Positions 8,901-13,204 of a stretch of 13,204 bases of DNA are shown here, piece after piece (positions within the stretch are counted from its first letter, which is position 1; each line of letters begins with the position of its first letter). A program made the translations under genes and the position numbers. This DNA comes from an uncultured Clostridia bacterium (GTDB taxonomy: Bacteria > Bacillota > Clostridia > Oscillospirales > Ruminococcaceae). Location: positions 1 to 13,204 of the forward strand of contig CAMWNQ010000035.1 of the NCBI GenBank assembly GCA_947175655.1. Direction: 5' to 3'. Under the pieces are notes generated by a model. The model searched no databases, was not told where the DNA came from, and was given only the letters and a program-made list of their open reading frames with translations.

Positions 8901-9064
8901 CCCGTATTTATTGCTGAAATACCTTTGTCAAGATATTCAACGTTCATACTAGTTGCAGCATTGGATTCAATATTTACAAAATTTCCGCTGTATACTATTG
9001 ACATAGATGCAAGCATACAAACAGAAGTAACTGCTGAAAGCAGTTTTTTTATTTTTCTGTTCAT
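5936..9064 (-). CDS. Secreted rhamnogalacturonan lyase (PL11) with two ricin-type modules and a dockerin
   Basis: This enzyme cleaves the rhamnogalacturonan-I backbone of pectin by beta-elimination outside the cell. The 1042-residue protein starts with a signal peptide (KIKK, then a hydrophobic stretch at about 9-27, cleavage near 37). The PL11 catalytic domain spans about 41-615. Its marks are MLVSWRYLAND (58-68), acidic calcium-type loops DVDGDGQYE (153-161), DFDLDGKAE (217-225) and DVDGDGKQE (367-375), GHGDAMHLGD (395-404), FGDWREEL (544-551) and YNQPPHASFYLG (594-605). A Pro-rich linker (625-640) leads to two ricin-B-like modules (646-790 and 801-945) with QxW-type motifs. A Thr/Pro linker (946-971) leads to a dockerin (975-1042) whose second half, SDVHNSGDGLTANDALVIQQ, follows the R. 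flavefaciens pattern. AGGAGG at 9078-9073 is 8 nt before ATG. Expected role: cohesin-bound pectinase; the ricin modules probably bind sugar. It is monocistronic. Confidence 0.93.
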   Translation of the reverse strand: MNRKIKKLLSAVTSVCMLASMSIVYSGNFVNIESNAATSMNVEYLDKGISAINTGSGMLVSWRYLANDDTSTVYKLYRNDTLIYTSNTGNATCYLDKDGNASSKYKVETISGGKVVSTENCKLISNNAYFDLKLDQPTGSGCTYSPNDCSVGDVDGDGQYEIFVKWDPSNSQDNSINGKTGNVYIDCYRLDGTKLWRIDLGKNIRAGAHYTQFLIADFDLDGKAEMTCKTCDGTVDGQGNVIGDASKDYRNSKGHIITGNEYYTLFDGLTGKALDTVDYEYPRGTVSKSTWGDNYGNRSERYLGAVCYLDGNKPSAVSVRGYYTRMTAVAYDVVNKKLVKRWGFDTGYNKSADGYGDGNHNCMPADVDGDGKQELILGSVCLDDNGKVLWCYNKGHGDAMHLGDLLPERKGLELWICHEDKPYGVSLLDASNGKVIFHKDGTGDTGRCCADNVWTGNDGAEFWGLGNDVFDGSGNTLSCRRPAVNFLSYWDGDLEREILDGYTDSPAKISKMKADGTLTTLLSTDGYYTCNTTKGTPCLSADIFGDWREELIVRAADGKSIRIYATPYETDYRITTLMHDPQYRNQVAGQNIAYNQPPHASFYLGSEQPLPNKPAVTVLGKGTVNPTPGPEPTPVVVPAVLDDGAFYMIKNVNSGLYLEVANGSAENGANIQQWGAEGASAHNVWRAVASPKEGYYYLYSALSDGASYCLDLTANKKDNGTNIELYQKNYKDAQQFMFVENSDGSYTIRPKLNSDACVEVVNGSTESGANVQEWELNGASCQNWILEKVDAFGVKMDTSVNYMFKNSNSNLYMEVANASAEDNANVQQWGADSSANHNTWSLKDFGGGYYYIISQLADGKTYYLNIANGSGSDGANAEILTNNKTSSHLFKFIKNPDGTYNILTRASKDKSGLEIANAETKSGSNVQQWTLNGNNCQKWILESIEPVVTEPPTTAPPVPTTVTTAPVPTESKILYGDANDDGIVDVADVVAVASYVGNSSSNSISEKGIVNSDVHNSGDGLTANDALVIQQYLAKIITSLPA
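6230..6664 (-). repeat. Second ricin-type module, copy of 6695-7129
   Basis: Residues 801-945 of the lyase match residues 646-790 at a constant offset of 155 residues (465 bp). ANASAEDNANVQQWG parallels ANGSAENGANIQQWG, and SNVQQWTLNGNNCQKWILE parallels ANVQEWELNGASCQNWILE. Each copy carries two half-units of this kind, so the array is four related units. This is an old internal duplication, still visible at DNA level near 6575-6640 and 7041-7105. Confidence 0.85.
6695..7129 (-). repeat. First ricin-type module of the lyase
   Basis: Residues 646-790 are the upstream copy of the tandem duplication, starting FYMIKNVNSGLYLEV and ending CQNWILEKVD. Ricin-type (CBM13-like) modules usually bind galactose- or xylose-containing chains; the ligand here is not shown by sequence. 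Confidence 0.85.
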
Positions 9065-9122
9065 TAAAAAAACCTCCTATTTTGATATAATTTAATAGAA
9101 AAAAACAACAATCTTTAATTTA

Positions 9123-9151
9123 ATTATGCATTATTTACATAAAAAAATCAA
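9123..9151 (-). promoter_or_regulatory. Candidate promoter of the PL11 lyase gene
   Basis: The minus strand reads TTGATT (9151-9146), 17 nt, then CATAAT (9128-9123). The start would be near 9116, leaving a leader of about 50 nt with a strong AGGAGG. Each box differs from consensus, which fits a gene under activation or repression. Confidence 0.55.
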
Positions 9152-9173
9152 TGACAAATACTGCTTTTTTACT

Positions 9174-9200
9174 GATAATTATAACTTTATTATAATTATC
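9174..9200. promoter_or_regulatory. Perfect 11-bp inverted repeat upstream of the lyase promoter
   Basis: GATAATTATAA (9174-9184) and TTATAATTATC (9190-9200) flank a 5-bp centre. The nearer arm ends 22 bp upstream of the -35 box of the lyase gene, a typical place for a dimeric activator. It has no T-run, so it is not a terminator. The sequence is AT-only apart from the arm ends and one centre base, so chance remains possible. Confidence 0.45.
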
Positions 9201-9234
9201 AAAAAATTAAAATTTGTAAATTTATTAAAAACGC

Positions 9235-9272
9235 AAAAAAATAAAGAGCTGTGTTTTTCAACACAACTCTTT
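9235..9272 (-). terminator. Rho-independent terminator of the serine tRNA pair
   Basis: On the minus strand AAAGAGTTGTGTT (9272-9260) pairs with AACACAGCTCTTT (9255-9243) around a 4-nt loop. A and seven T (9241-9235) follow. The 9266/9249 pair is G-U only in minus-strand RNA. It starts 11 nt past the last tRNA. Confidence 0.9.
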
Positions 9273-9283
9273 AAAAATCAGAA

Positions 9284-9370
9284 CGCGGAAGAAGGGATTT
9301 GAACCCTTGCGCCCCTTTCGAGACCTACTCCCTTAGCAGGGGAGCCCCTTCACCACTTGGGTACTTCCGC
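9284..9370 (-). tRNA. tRNA-Ser (anticodon GCU)
   Basis: This is an 87-nt type II tRNA. The acceptor GCGGAAG (9370-9364) pairs with CTTCCGC (9291-9285), and the discriminator is G at 9284. The anticodon stem CTCCC/GGGAG encloses CTGCTAA with GCT at 9337-9335. A long variable arm is present, as serine tRNAs require. The T-arm is AAGGG-TTCAAAT-CCCTT. CCA is not encoded. It reads AGC and AGU codons. Confidence 0.97.
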
Positions 9371-9382
9371 ATGAGTGAATAA

Positions 9383-9468
9383 CGGACAGGGTGGGATTCG
9401 AACCCACGGTACGTTGCCGTATCACTGGTTTTCAAGACCAGCTCCTTAAACCACTCGGACACCTGTCC
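9383..9468 (-). tRNA. tRNA-Ser (anticodon UGA)
   Basis: This is an 86-nt type II tRNA. The acceptor GGACAGG (9468-9462) pairs with CCTGTCC (9390-9384), and the discriminator is G at 9383. The anticodon stem CTGGT/ACCAG encloses CTTGAAA with TGA at 9434-9432. It has a long variable arm and T-arm GTGGG-TTCGAAT-CCCAC. CCA is not encoded. It reads UCA and related UCN codons. It is the first gene of the pair, with 12 nt before tRNA-Ser(GCU). Confidence 0.97.
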
Positions 9469-9505
9469 ATATATTAAATTATCTATCACTTTACCTGACT
9501 TAATA

Positions 9506-9534
9506 AGTATACCATATAAATATAAAAAAGTCAA
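9506..9534 (-). promoter_or_regulatory. Strong extended -10 promoter of the serine tRNA pair
   Basis: The minus strand reads TTGACT (9534-9529), 17 nt, then TATACT (9511-9506), with TGG directly before the -10, an extended -10. The start is near 9499, about 31 nt before the first tRNA. This strength is usual for stable RNA genes. Confidence 0.88.
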
Positions 9535-9549
9535 TAGTAAAATACGTAA

Positions 9550-9621
9550 AAATAAGCGGCTATATTATATTTATTTTTGTTAATATTTACCAATAAACCT
9601 TAAATATAATACCGCTTATTT
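9550..9621 (-). terminator. Long bulged hairpin after the yerC-like gene, probable terminator
   Basis: The arms are 9551-9573 and 9601-9620. AATAAGCGG and TATTATATTTA on the left both pair on the right, apart from a 3-nt bulge (9560-9562). The stem is about 20 bp with a 27-nt loop. On the minus strand CCGCTTATT runs into a short T-run, so it can terminate the yerC-like transcript 16 nt before the tRNA -35 box. The stem is far longer than the other terminators here. Confidence 0.6.
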
Positions 9622-9650
9622 CATCTTTATTTAGTCAGATTATATAATAA

Positions 9651-9947
9651 CTATTTTTCTTTATTTTTCATTCTCTCAAAAACTATTTTATAACCATTGT
9701 TTCCGTCTTTAAGTGAACGGTTAACACGACTTATTGTAGCTGTACTTGCACCTGTTTCTGATACAATTTTTTTATATATGCGGTGTTCATAAAGACATTC
9801 AGCTACCTGAAGTCTTTGTGCAAGAGATGCAAGTTCAAGATTAGTACATAAATCATCAAAAAATTTATAGCATTCATCAACATCATTTAAACATAAAATT
9901 GCTTCAAAAAGTCTGTCCATATTTTCAGATTTTATTTTATCAATCAT
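9651..9947 (-). CDS. yerC: TrpR-related DNA-binding protein, YerC/YecD family
   Basis: This is a 98-residue all-helical cytoplasmic protein of the Trp repressor-like family common in Firmicutes. The N-terminal helices (LFEAILCLNDVDECYKFFDD, 13-32) form the dimer core. The helix-turn-helix lies at about 57-79, with YKKIVSETGASTATISRVNR (58-77), the family's most conserved stretch. The length is typical. GGAG at 9959-9956 is 8 nt before ATG. It is a single-gene unit with its own promoter and an inverted repeat around it, which suggests autoregulation. The ligand and regulon are unknown for this family; similarity to TrpR does not mean that it senses tryptophan. The family call is firm. Confidence 0.93.
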   Translation of the reverse strand: MIDKIKSENMDRLFEAILCLNDVDECYKFFDDLCTNLELASLAQRLQVAECLYEHRIYKKIVSETGASTATISRVNRSLKDGNNGYKIVFERMKNKEK

Positions 9948-9976
9948 AAATTTCTCTCCGTTTTCATAACAATATA

Positions 9977-10010
9977 TTTATACTAATATTTTATCACATC
10001 ATAGTATAAA
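9977..10010. promoter_or_regulatory. Inverted repeat framing the -10 of the yerC-like gene
   Basis: TTTATACTA (9977-9985) and TAGTATAAA (10002-10010) are perfect 9-bp arms, 16 nt apart. They enclose the -10 box and most of the -35/-10 spacer. A dimer binding here would block RNA polymerase. The ACTA/TAGT cores recall the E. coli trp operator half-sites, but the spacing differs. An autoregulatory operator is inferred. Confidence 0.45.
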
Positions 10011-10016
10011 AGTAAA
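9988..10016 (-). promoter_or_regulatory. Promoter of the yerC-like gene
   Basis: The minus strand reads TTTACT (10016-10011), 17 nt, then TAAAAT (9993-9988), with TGA just before it, an extended -10. The start is near 9981, a leader of about 34 nt. Confidence 0.65.
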
Positions 10017-10024
10017 GGGATTTT

Positions 10025-10054
10025 AAAAAAATCAGGCATTTTTATAATGCCCGA
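10025..10054 (-). terminator. Rho-independent terminator of the dapF-dapL-dockerin unit
   Basis: On the minus strand TCGGGCATT (10054-10046) pairs with AATGCCTGA (10040-10032) around a 5-nt loop, followed by seven T (10031-10025). The 10052/10034 pair is G-U only in minus-strand RNA. It begins 18 nt after the dockerin gene stop. Confidence 0.9.
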
Positions 10055-10072
10055 TTTTAAAATATTATAATT

Positions 10073-10942
10073 TTAATCCCAAGACGCTTCTTCACCAGCT
10101 GCACATTTAGAATAATATATAAGTATATCAGAAGCATCAGCCGCATCTATTACTCCGTCACGATTAACATCAGAAACACGTTTTTGCTTAGGCGTAAATC
10201 CATCATTAACTCCCATAGAGAATGCACCATAATGCCTTATAACATCTGTTGCATCTGATGCATCTACAATGCCGTCAAAATTCACATCTCCTCTTATGAA
10301 ATCGAGTTTTATATTATATGAACCCACCGGCACACTGCTTGATATAGGATATATCTTTATTTCTGCTGTATCACTTTTTTCAAAAGCATCTTCAATGTTT
10401 TCCGGAGAAAGTGTACAGGAACTTGAAATATCAGTCACTTCTGTATTTATAATTCTGTTGCCCTGTTCATCAAAATCAGTAGTTTGAGTAGATATAGTTA
10501 TAGTTACTTTAAGACCTTTTACATCAATTTTTCCGGTATCATCCATATCATAAACAGTTTTAGAAGGTACACTCTCAAGTGCAATTACGGCTTCTGAATA
10601 AAGAGCATTTATAGTCATATCAGAAGTTGCTGTCTCAGGATGAATATCCCATTCAGAAAATATTCTTTGAGTAAAAGGATTTATATTTGATTTTAAAGAA
10701 TCTGTATCAGGAAGTGAATAATCAATTGCCGCACCTTTTTTCAATTTCTGCGTATTCATCACATTCCCGTAAAAATCAACAAATGAGATTGTACATATTT
10801 CCTCAAGTTCAGTCATTGATTTTGCCAACTCAGAAGCACTTTTATCTGATACAGCCGTTTCAGCATATGAAACCGGAGAAATAAGTAGTGCAGATGACAG
10901 GAATAATGAAATCGTATTAATTAACAATTTGTTCAGCTTCAT
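10073..10942 (-). CDS. Secreted dockerin protein with InlB-repeat-like and Ig-like regions, no visible enzyme
   Basis: This 289-residue secreted protein has a signal peptide at 1-27 (hydrophobic core LLINTISLFLSSALLI, cleavage after VSYA). Residues 50-118 resemble the Listeria-Bacteroides repeat or InlB B-repeat: CTISFVDFYGNVMNTQKLKKG, later FSEWDI and TSDMTINALYSEA. Residues 122-211 resemble a bacterial Ig-like domain (PSKTVYDMDDTGKIDVKGLKVTI to GSYNIKL). Residues 218-280 are a dockerin with two regular calcium loops, DVNFDGIVDASD and DVNRDGVIDAAD. This regular type differs from the dockerin of the PL11 lyase. No catalytic domain is seen, so a structural, adhesive or binding part of a cohesin assembly is likely. 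AGGAG at 10955-10951 is 8 nt before ATG. It starts 30 nt after dapL with no terminator between, so it is probably read from the dapF promoter. The dockerin call is firm; the middle domains are inferred. Confidence 0.85.
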   Translation of the reverse strand: MKLNKLLINTISLFLSSALLISPVSYAETAVSDKSASELAKSMTELEEICTISFVDFYGNVMNTQKLKKGAAIDYSLPDTDSLKSNINPFTQRIFSEWDIHPETATSDMTINALYSEAVIALESVPSKTVYDMDDTGKIDVKGLKVTITISTQTTDFDEQGNRIINTEVTDISSSCTLSPENIEDAFEKSDTAEIKIYPISSSVPVGSYNIKLDFIRGDVNFDGIVDASDATDVIRHYGAFSMGVNDGFTPKQKRVSDVNRDGVIDAADASDILIYYSKCAAGEEASWD

Positions 10943-10972
10943 AATTAAAACTCCTGTTTTGTATTTTTAAAA

Positions 10973-12181
10973 TTATAATTCAGATACAAGCTTTTCAAAA
11001 CGTTTCATAGCTTCTATAGTATTTTCACGTCCGCCAAAGGCTGTCAGTCTGAACCAGCCGTCACCATTCTTTCCGAATCCAGCACCCGGAGTTCCTACAA
11101 CAGCAATCTTTTCAAGCATAAGGTCAAAGAAATCCCAGCTATTCATATTGTTAGGACACTTAAACCAGATATAAGGTGAATTTATTCCGCCTGTATATTT
11201 TACTCCAAGCTTATCCATAGTTGCTGAAATAATCTTTGCATTTTCCTGATAGTAAGAAATATTTTCATGTATCTGCTTCAGACCTTCTTCAGTAAATACT
11301 GATGCCGCCGCACACTGTACAGGATATGAAACACCATTGAATTTACTTCCCTGACGTCTGCTCCAGAGCTGTGAAATGCTTACTTCTGTACCATCTGATG
11401 CCTTAACAATAAGTTCATCAGGAATTACAGTATAACCACATCTCATACCAGTAAAGCCGGCAGTTTTTGAGAGTGAACACATTTCTATTGCACATTCCCT
11501 TGCACCTTCAACAGCAAAAATACTTCTTGGAAGTTCAGGGTCTGTTATGAAAGCCTCATAAGCAGAATCAAATATTATTATTGCATTGTTCTTCTTAGCA
11601 TAATCAATCCATACTTTGAGCTGTTCTTTTGTGTATACTGAACCAGTAGGATTATTAGGGGAACAAAGATATATCAAATCAGCGTGTACATTTTCATCTG
11701 GCATAGCAGCAAAGCCATTTTCTTCATTTGAATCGGCAAAAATTATATTTCTTCCATTCATTCTGTTTGAATCAACATAAACCGGATATGCAGGGTCTGT
11801 AACAAGTACTACATTGTCATTGCCAAATATATCAACAATGTTTCCACAGTCACTCTTTGCACCGTCATTTATACGGATTTCATCAGGCTTTACACCAACA
11901 CCAAAACTTTTGTAATATCCAGAAACAGCATTTTTCAGAAAATCATATCCCGCACCGCTGTCCTCATAGCCTTTGAAAGTTTCCTTAACGCCCATTTCTT
12001 CAGCACCTTTTTTCATTGCTTCAACCGCAACAGGAGCTATAGGAAGAGTAACATCTCCTATTCCCATTCTTATAAGGGGAGCATCAGGATTCTTTGCCAT
12101 AAAAGCATTTACTTTTTTAGCAATATTAATAAAAAGATAATTCTTTTCAAGTTTCAGAAAATTTTCATTTAAAGTTGGCAT
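10973..12181 (-). CDS. dapL: LL-diaminopimelate aminotransferase
   Basis: This PLP enzyme makes LL-diaminopimelate directly from tetrahydrodipicolinate and glutamate, bypassing the succinyl or acetyl steps of lysine and peptidoglycan precursor synthesis. The 402-residue cytoplasmic protein is close to the usual 410. N-terminal marks are LIRMGIGDVTLP (36-47) and GYEDSGAGYDFLK (71-83). SPNNPTG is at 174-180, D205 and Y208 (FDSAYEAF) contact the cofactor, and the PLP lysine is K239 in CSLSKTAGFTGMRCGY. These motifs separate DapL from generic aspartate aminotransferases. It overlaps the end of dapF by 13 nt; GGAG at 12193-12190 inside dapF is 8 nt before the ATG, so the two are translationally close. 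Its product is the substrate of DapF. Confidence 0.96.
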   Translation of the reverse strand: MPTLNENFLKLEKNYLFINIAKKVNAFMAKNPDAPLIRMGIGDVTLPIAPVAVEAMKKGAEEMGVKETFKGYEDSGAGYDFLKNAVSGYYKSFGVGVKPDEIRINDGAKSDCGNIVDIFGNDNVVLVTDPAYPVYVDSNRMNGRNIIFADSNEENGFAAMPDENVHADLIYLCSPNNPTGSVYTKEQLKVWIDYAKKNNAIIIFDSAYEAFITDPELPRSIFAVEGARECAIEMCSLSKTAGFTGMRCGYTVIPDELIVKASDGTEVSISQLWSRRQGSKFNGVSYPVQCAAASVFTEEGLKQIHENISYYQENAKIISATMDKLGVKYTGGINSPYIWFKCPNNMNSWDFFDLMLEKIAVVGTPGAGFGKNGDGWFRLTAFGGRENTIEAMKRFEKLVSEL

Positions 12182-13047
12182 ATCACATTCTCCATTCCGT
12201 CAGCTAAATATTTATCATCAACAGTACCTTCAAATACATATGTTGCAGGACCAGTCATCATAACAGTACCGTCTTTTTTATAAGTAATTTTAAGGTCTCC
12301 GCCTCTAAGATGTATAAGAATTTCTTCATCATAATTACAGAAACCGTTTAAAACAGATGCTACAGCAGTTGCACAAGCTCCAGTTCCGCAGGCAAAAGTT
12401 TCACCACTTCCCCTTTCCCATACACGCATTTTAAGTGTATGACTGTCTATTACTTCAACAAATTCAGTATTAACTCTGTTAGGGAAAATCTCATGATTTT
12501 CAAATAAAGGACCTATTTTTTCAAGATTAAGATTATCAATATCCTTTGTAAAAAGTACAGCGTGAGGATTACCCATTGATACACATGTTAAGTTATATTC
12601 AGTTCCACCCACTTCAACAGGCTGTGAAACAAATAAATCAAGACTGCTTTTTACTGGAATATCCGCAGGTTTCAAAATAGCCTTGTTCATATCAACTTCA
12701 ACGCTTTCAACTTTTCCGTCACTGATAAACAATTTAAGATATTTTATACCTGAATTTGTTTCAAGAGTAACTTCAGTTTTATTAGTAAGACCCTTATCAT
12801 ATACATATTTTCCTATGCATCTTGTAGCATTTCCGCACATCATTGCTTCTGAACCGTCAGCATTAAATATACGCATACGAAAATCTGCTTTTTCTGACGG
12901 CATTATAAGTACAAGACCGTCTGAACCTATGCCAAATCTTCTTTCACTAAGCAAAACAGATACTTTTTCAGGTTCTTCGACTTTCTCTTCAAAACAATTT
13001 ATATATATATAATCATTTCCTATACCGTGCATTTTAGAAAATTTCAA
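12169..13047 (-). CDS. dapF: Diaminopimelate epimerase
   Basis: This enzyme converts LL- to meso-diaminopimelate, the lysine precursor and peptidoglycan cross-linker, with two cysteines and no cofactor. Numbering here is from the TTG at 13050. The two catalytic cysteines are C72 (MCGNATRCIGKYVY) and C221 (FACGTGACATAVA). KMHGIGNDY (6-14), RRFGIGSDG (37-45) and SMGNPHAV (158-165) are family signatures. Two TTG codons stand in tandem at 13050 and 13047, and no ATG precedes KMHG. I choose 13047 because AAGGAGG (13062-13056) then sits 8 nt away rather than 5, and the product starts MKFSKMHG like its relatives; 13050 adds one residue. The non-ATG start may hold translation down despite the strong promoter. 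It is first in the dapF-dapL-dockerin unit, and the dapL start overlaps its 3' end. Confidence 0.96.
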   Translation of the reverse strand: MKFSKMHGIGNDYIYINCFEEKVEEPEKVSVLLSERRFGIGSDGLVLIMPSEKADFRMRIFNADGSEAMMCGNATRCIGKYVYDKGLTNKTEVTLETNSGIKYLKLFISDGKVESVEVDMNKAILKPADIPVKSSLDLFVSQPVEVGGTEYNLTCVSMGNPHAVLFTKDIDNLNLEKIGPLFENHEIFPNRVNTEFVEVIDSHTLKMRVWERGSGETFACGTGACATAVASVLNGFCNYDEEILIHLRGGDLKITYKKDGTVMMTGPATYVFEGTVDDKYLADGMENVICQL

Positions 13048-13075
13048 CAAAAAAACCTCCTTAAATAATTCAAAA

Positions 13076-13093
13076 TAAATCTAGATAGATTTA
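13076..13093. promoter_or_regulatory. Palindrome in the dapF leader
   Basis: TAAATCTA and TAGATTTA form perfect 8-bp arms around GA. It lies a few bases past the expected start of transcription (near 13098) and 14 nt before the ribosome site. A repressor site here would block the promoter; as RNA the 2-nt loop is too tight, so DNA recognition is more likely. It is not a lysine riboswitch, because the leader is only about 50 nt. Confidence 0.45.
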
Positions 13094-13104
13094 ATGCCTT
13101 TTTC

Positions 13105-13133
13105 AGTATAACATATCATATTTTATTTGTCAA
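13105..13133 (-). promoter_or_regulatory. Strong sigma-A promoter of the dapF unit
   Basis: The minus strand reads TTGACA (13133-13128), a perfect -35, then 17 nt, then TATACT (13110-13105). The start is near 13098, with a leader of about 50 nt. It is the closest match to consensus in the window. Confidence 0.9.
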
Positions 13134-13204
13134 GATATGTATTTTCAAGGGCACGGAAATCAATTTTCATTAAGAATCCTCAAAATCATGTTATGATCCA
13201 GTAA

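Noticed and set aside
9325..9534. A 69-codon minus-strand ORF (contains GQVSEWFKELVLKTSD)
   Set aside because: It is a reading of the two serine tRNA genes and their promoter; this peptide is a familiar false translation of tRNA-Ser.
12683..13012. A 109-codon plus-strand ORF opposite dapF
   Set aside because: dapF has all catalytic motifs on the minus strand; the antisense frame is Ser-rich, low in complexity and has no ribosome site.
13048..13104. Possible lysine riboswitch before dapF
   Set aside because: The leader is only about 50 nt and lacks the multi-helix core of the L-box; only a short DNA palindrome is present.
13134..13204. A possible 3' end of an upstream minus-strand gene (open from 13204 to TGA at 13162-13160)
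   Set aside because: Fourteen codons are too few to recognise, and no terminator follows. Nothing else is seen in this stretch.

Overview
This AT-rich window reads as a chromosomal segment of a Ruminococcus-like clostridial gut bacterium (Oscillospiraceae). The evidence is a secreted rhamnogalacturonan lyase ending in a dockerin whose second half follows the divergent pattern known from Ruminococcus flavefaciens and relatives (DV....GDGLT..DAL.IQ.YL..I..LP). Other support is a second dockerin protein of a different type, the diaminopimelate aminotransferase (DapL) route to lysine, a YerC-type TrpR relative, tRNAs without encoded CCA, and sigma-A style promoters. The species cannot be fixed from sequence reading alone.

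Layout from left to right. Positions 1-1017 (minus) hold a gene open at the left edge that looks like a degenerate sensor kinase. It is divergent from gap (1306-2343, plus), which has a strong promoter, two upstream palindromes and a UUCG-loop terminator. Convergent to gap is an apparent three-gene minus-strand unit, nadE (5814-3892), a PIN-like nuclease gene (3851-3156) and pyrE (3117-2464). One promoter lies before nadE and one terminator follows pyrE. Next is a monocistronic gene for a PL11 lyase with two ricin-type modules and a dockerin (9064-5936), with its own promoter, an upstream inverted repeat and a terminator. Then come two tandem serine tRNAs (UGA, GCU) with a strong extended -10 promoter and a terminator, a long bulged hairpin, and the small yerC-like regulator gene (9947-9651), whose promoter is framed by an inverted repeat. 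The right end is a dapF-dapL-dockerin unit (13047-10073) with a near-consensus promoter, a palindrome in its leader and a terminator after the last gene.

Most genes are core metabolism: glycolysis, NAD synthesis, UMP synthesis, and the last steps of diaminopimelate synthesis for lysine and cell wall. Two secreted dockerin proteins are interleaved with them. They probably attach to cohesin scaffolds outside the cell; one degrades pectin backbone and the other has no visible catalytic domain. I found no mobile element, CRISPR array or phage gene. The most unusual points are the kinase-like protein lacking catalytic residues, the PIN-nuclease gene between nadE and pyrE, the non-catalytic dockerin gene sharing a unit with dapF-dapL, and several palindromes at promoters.
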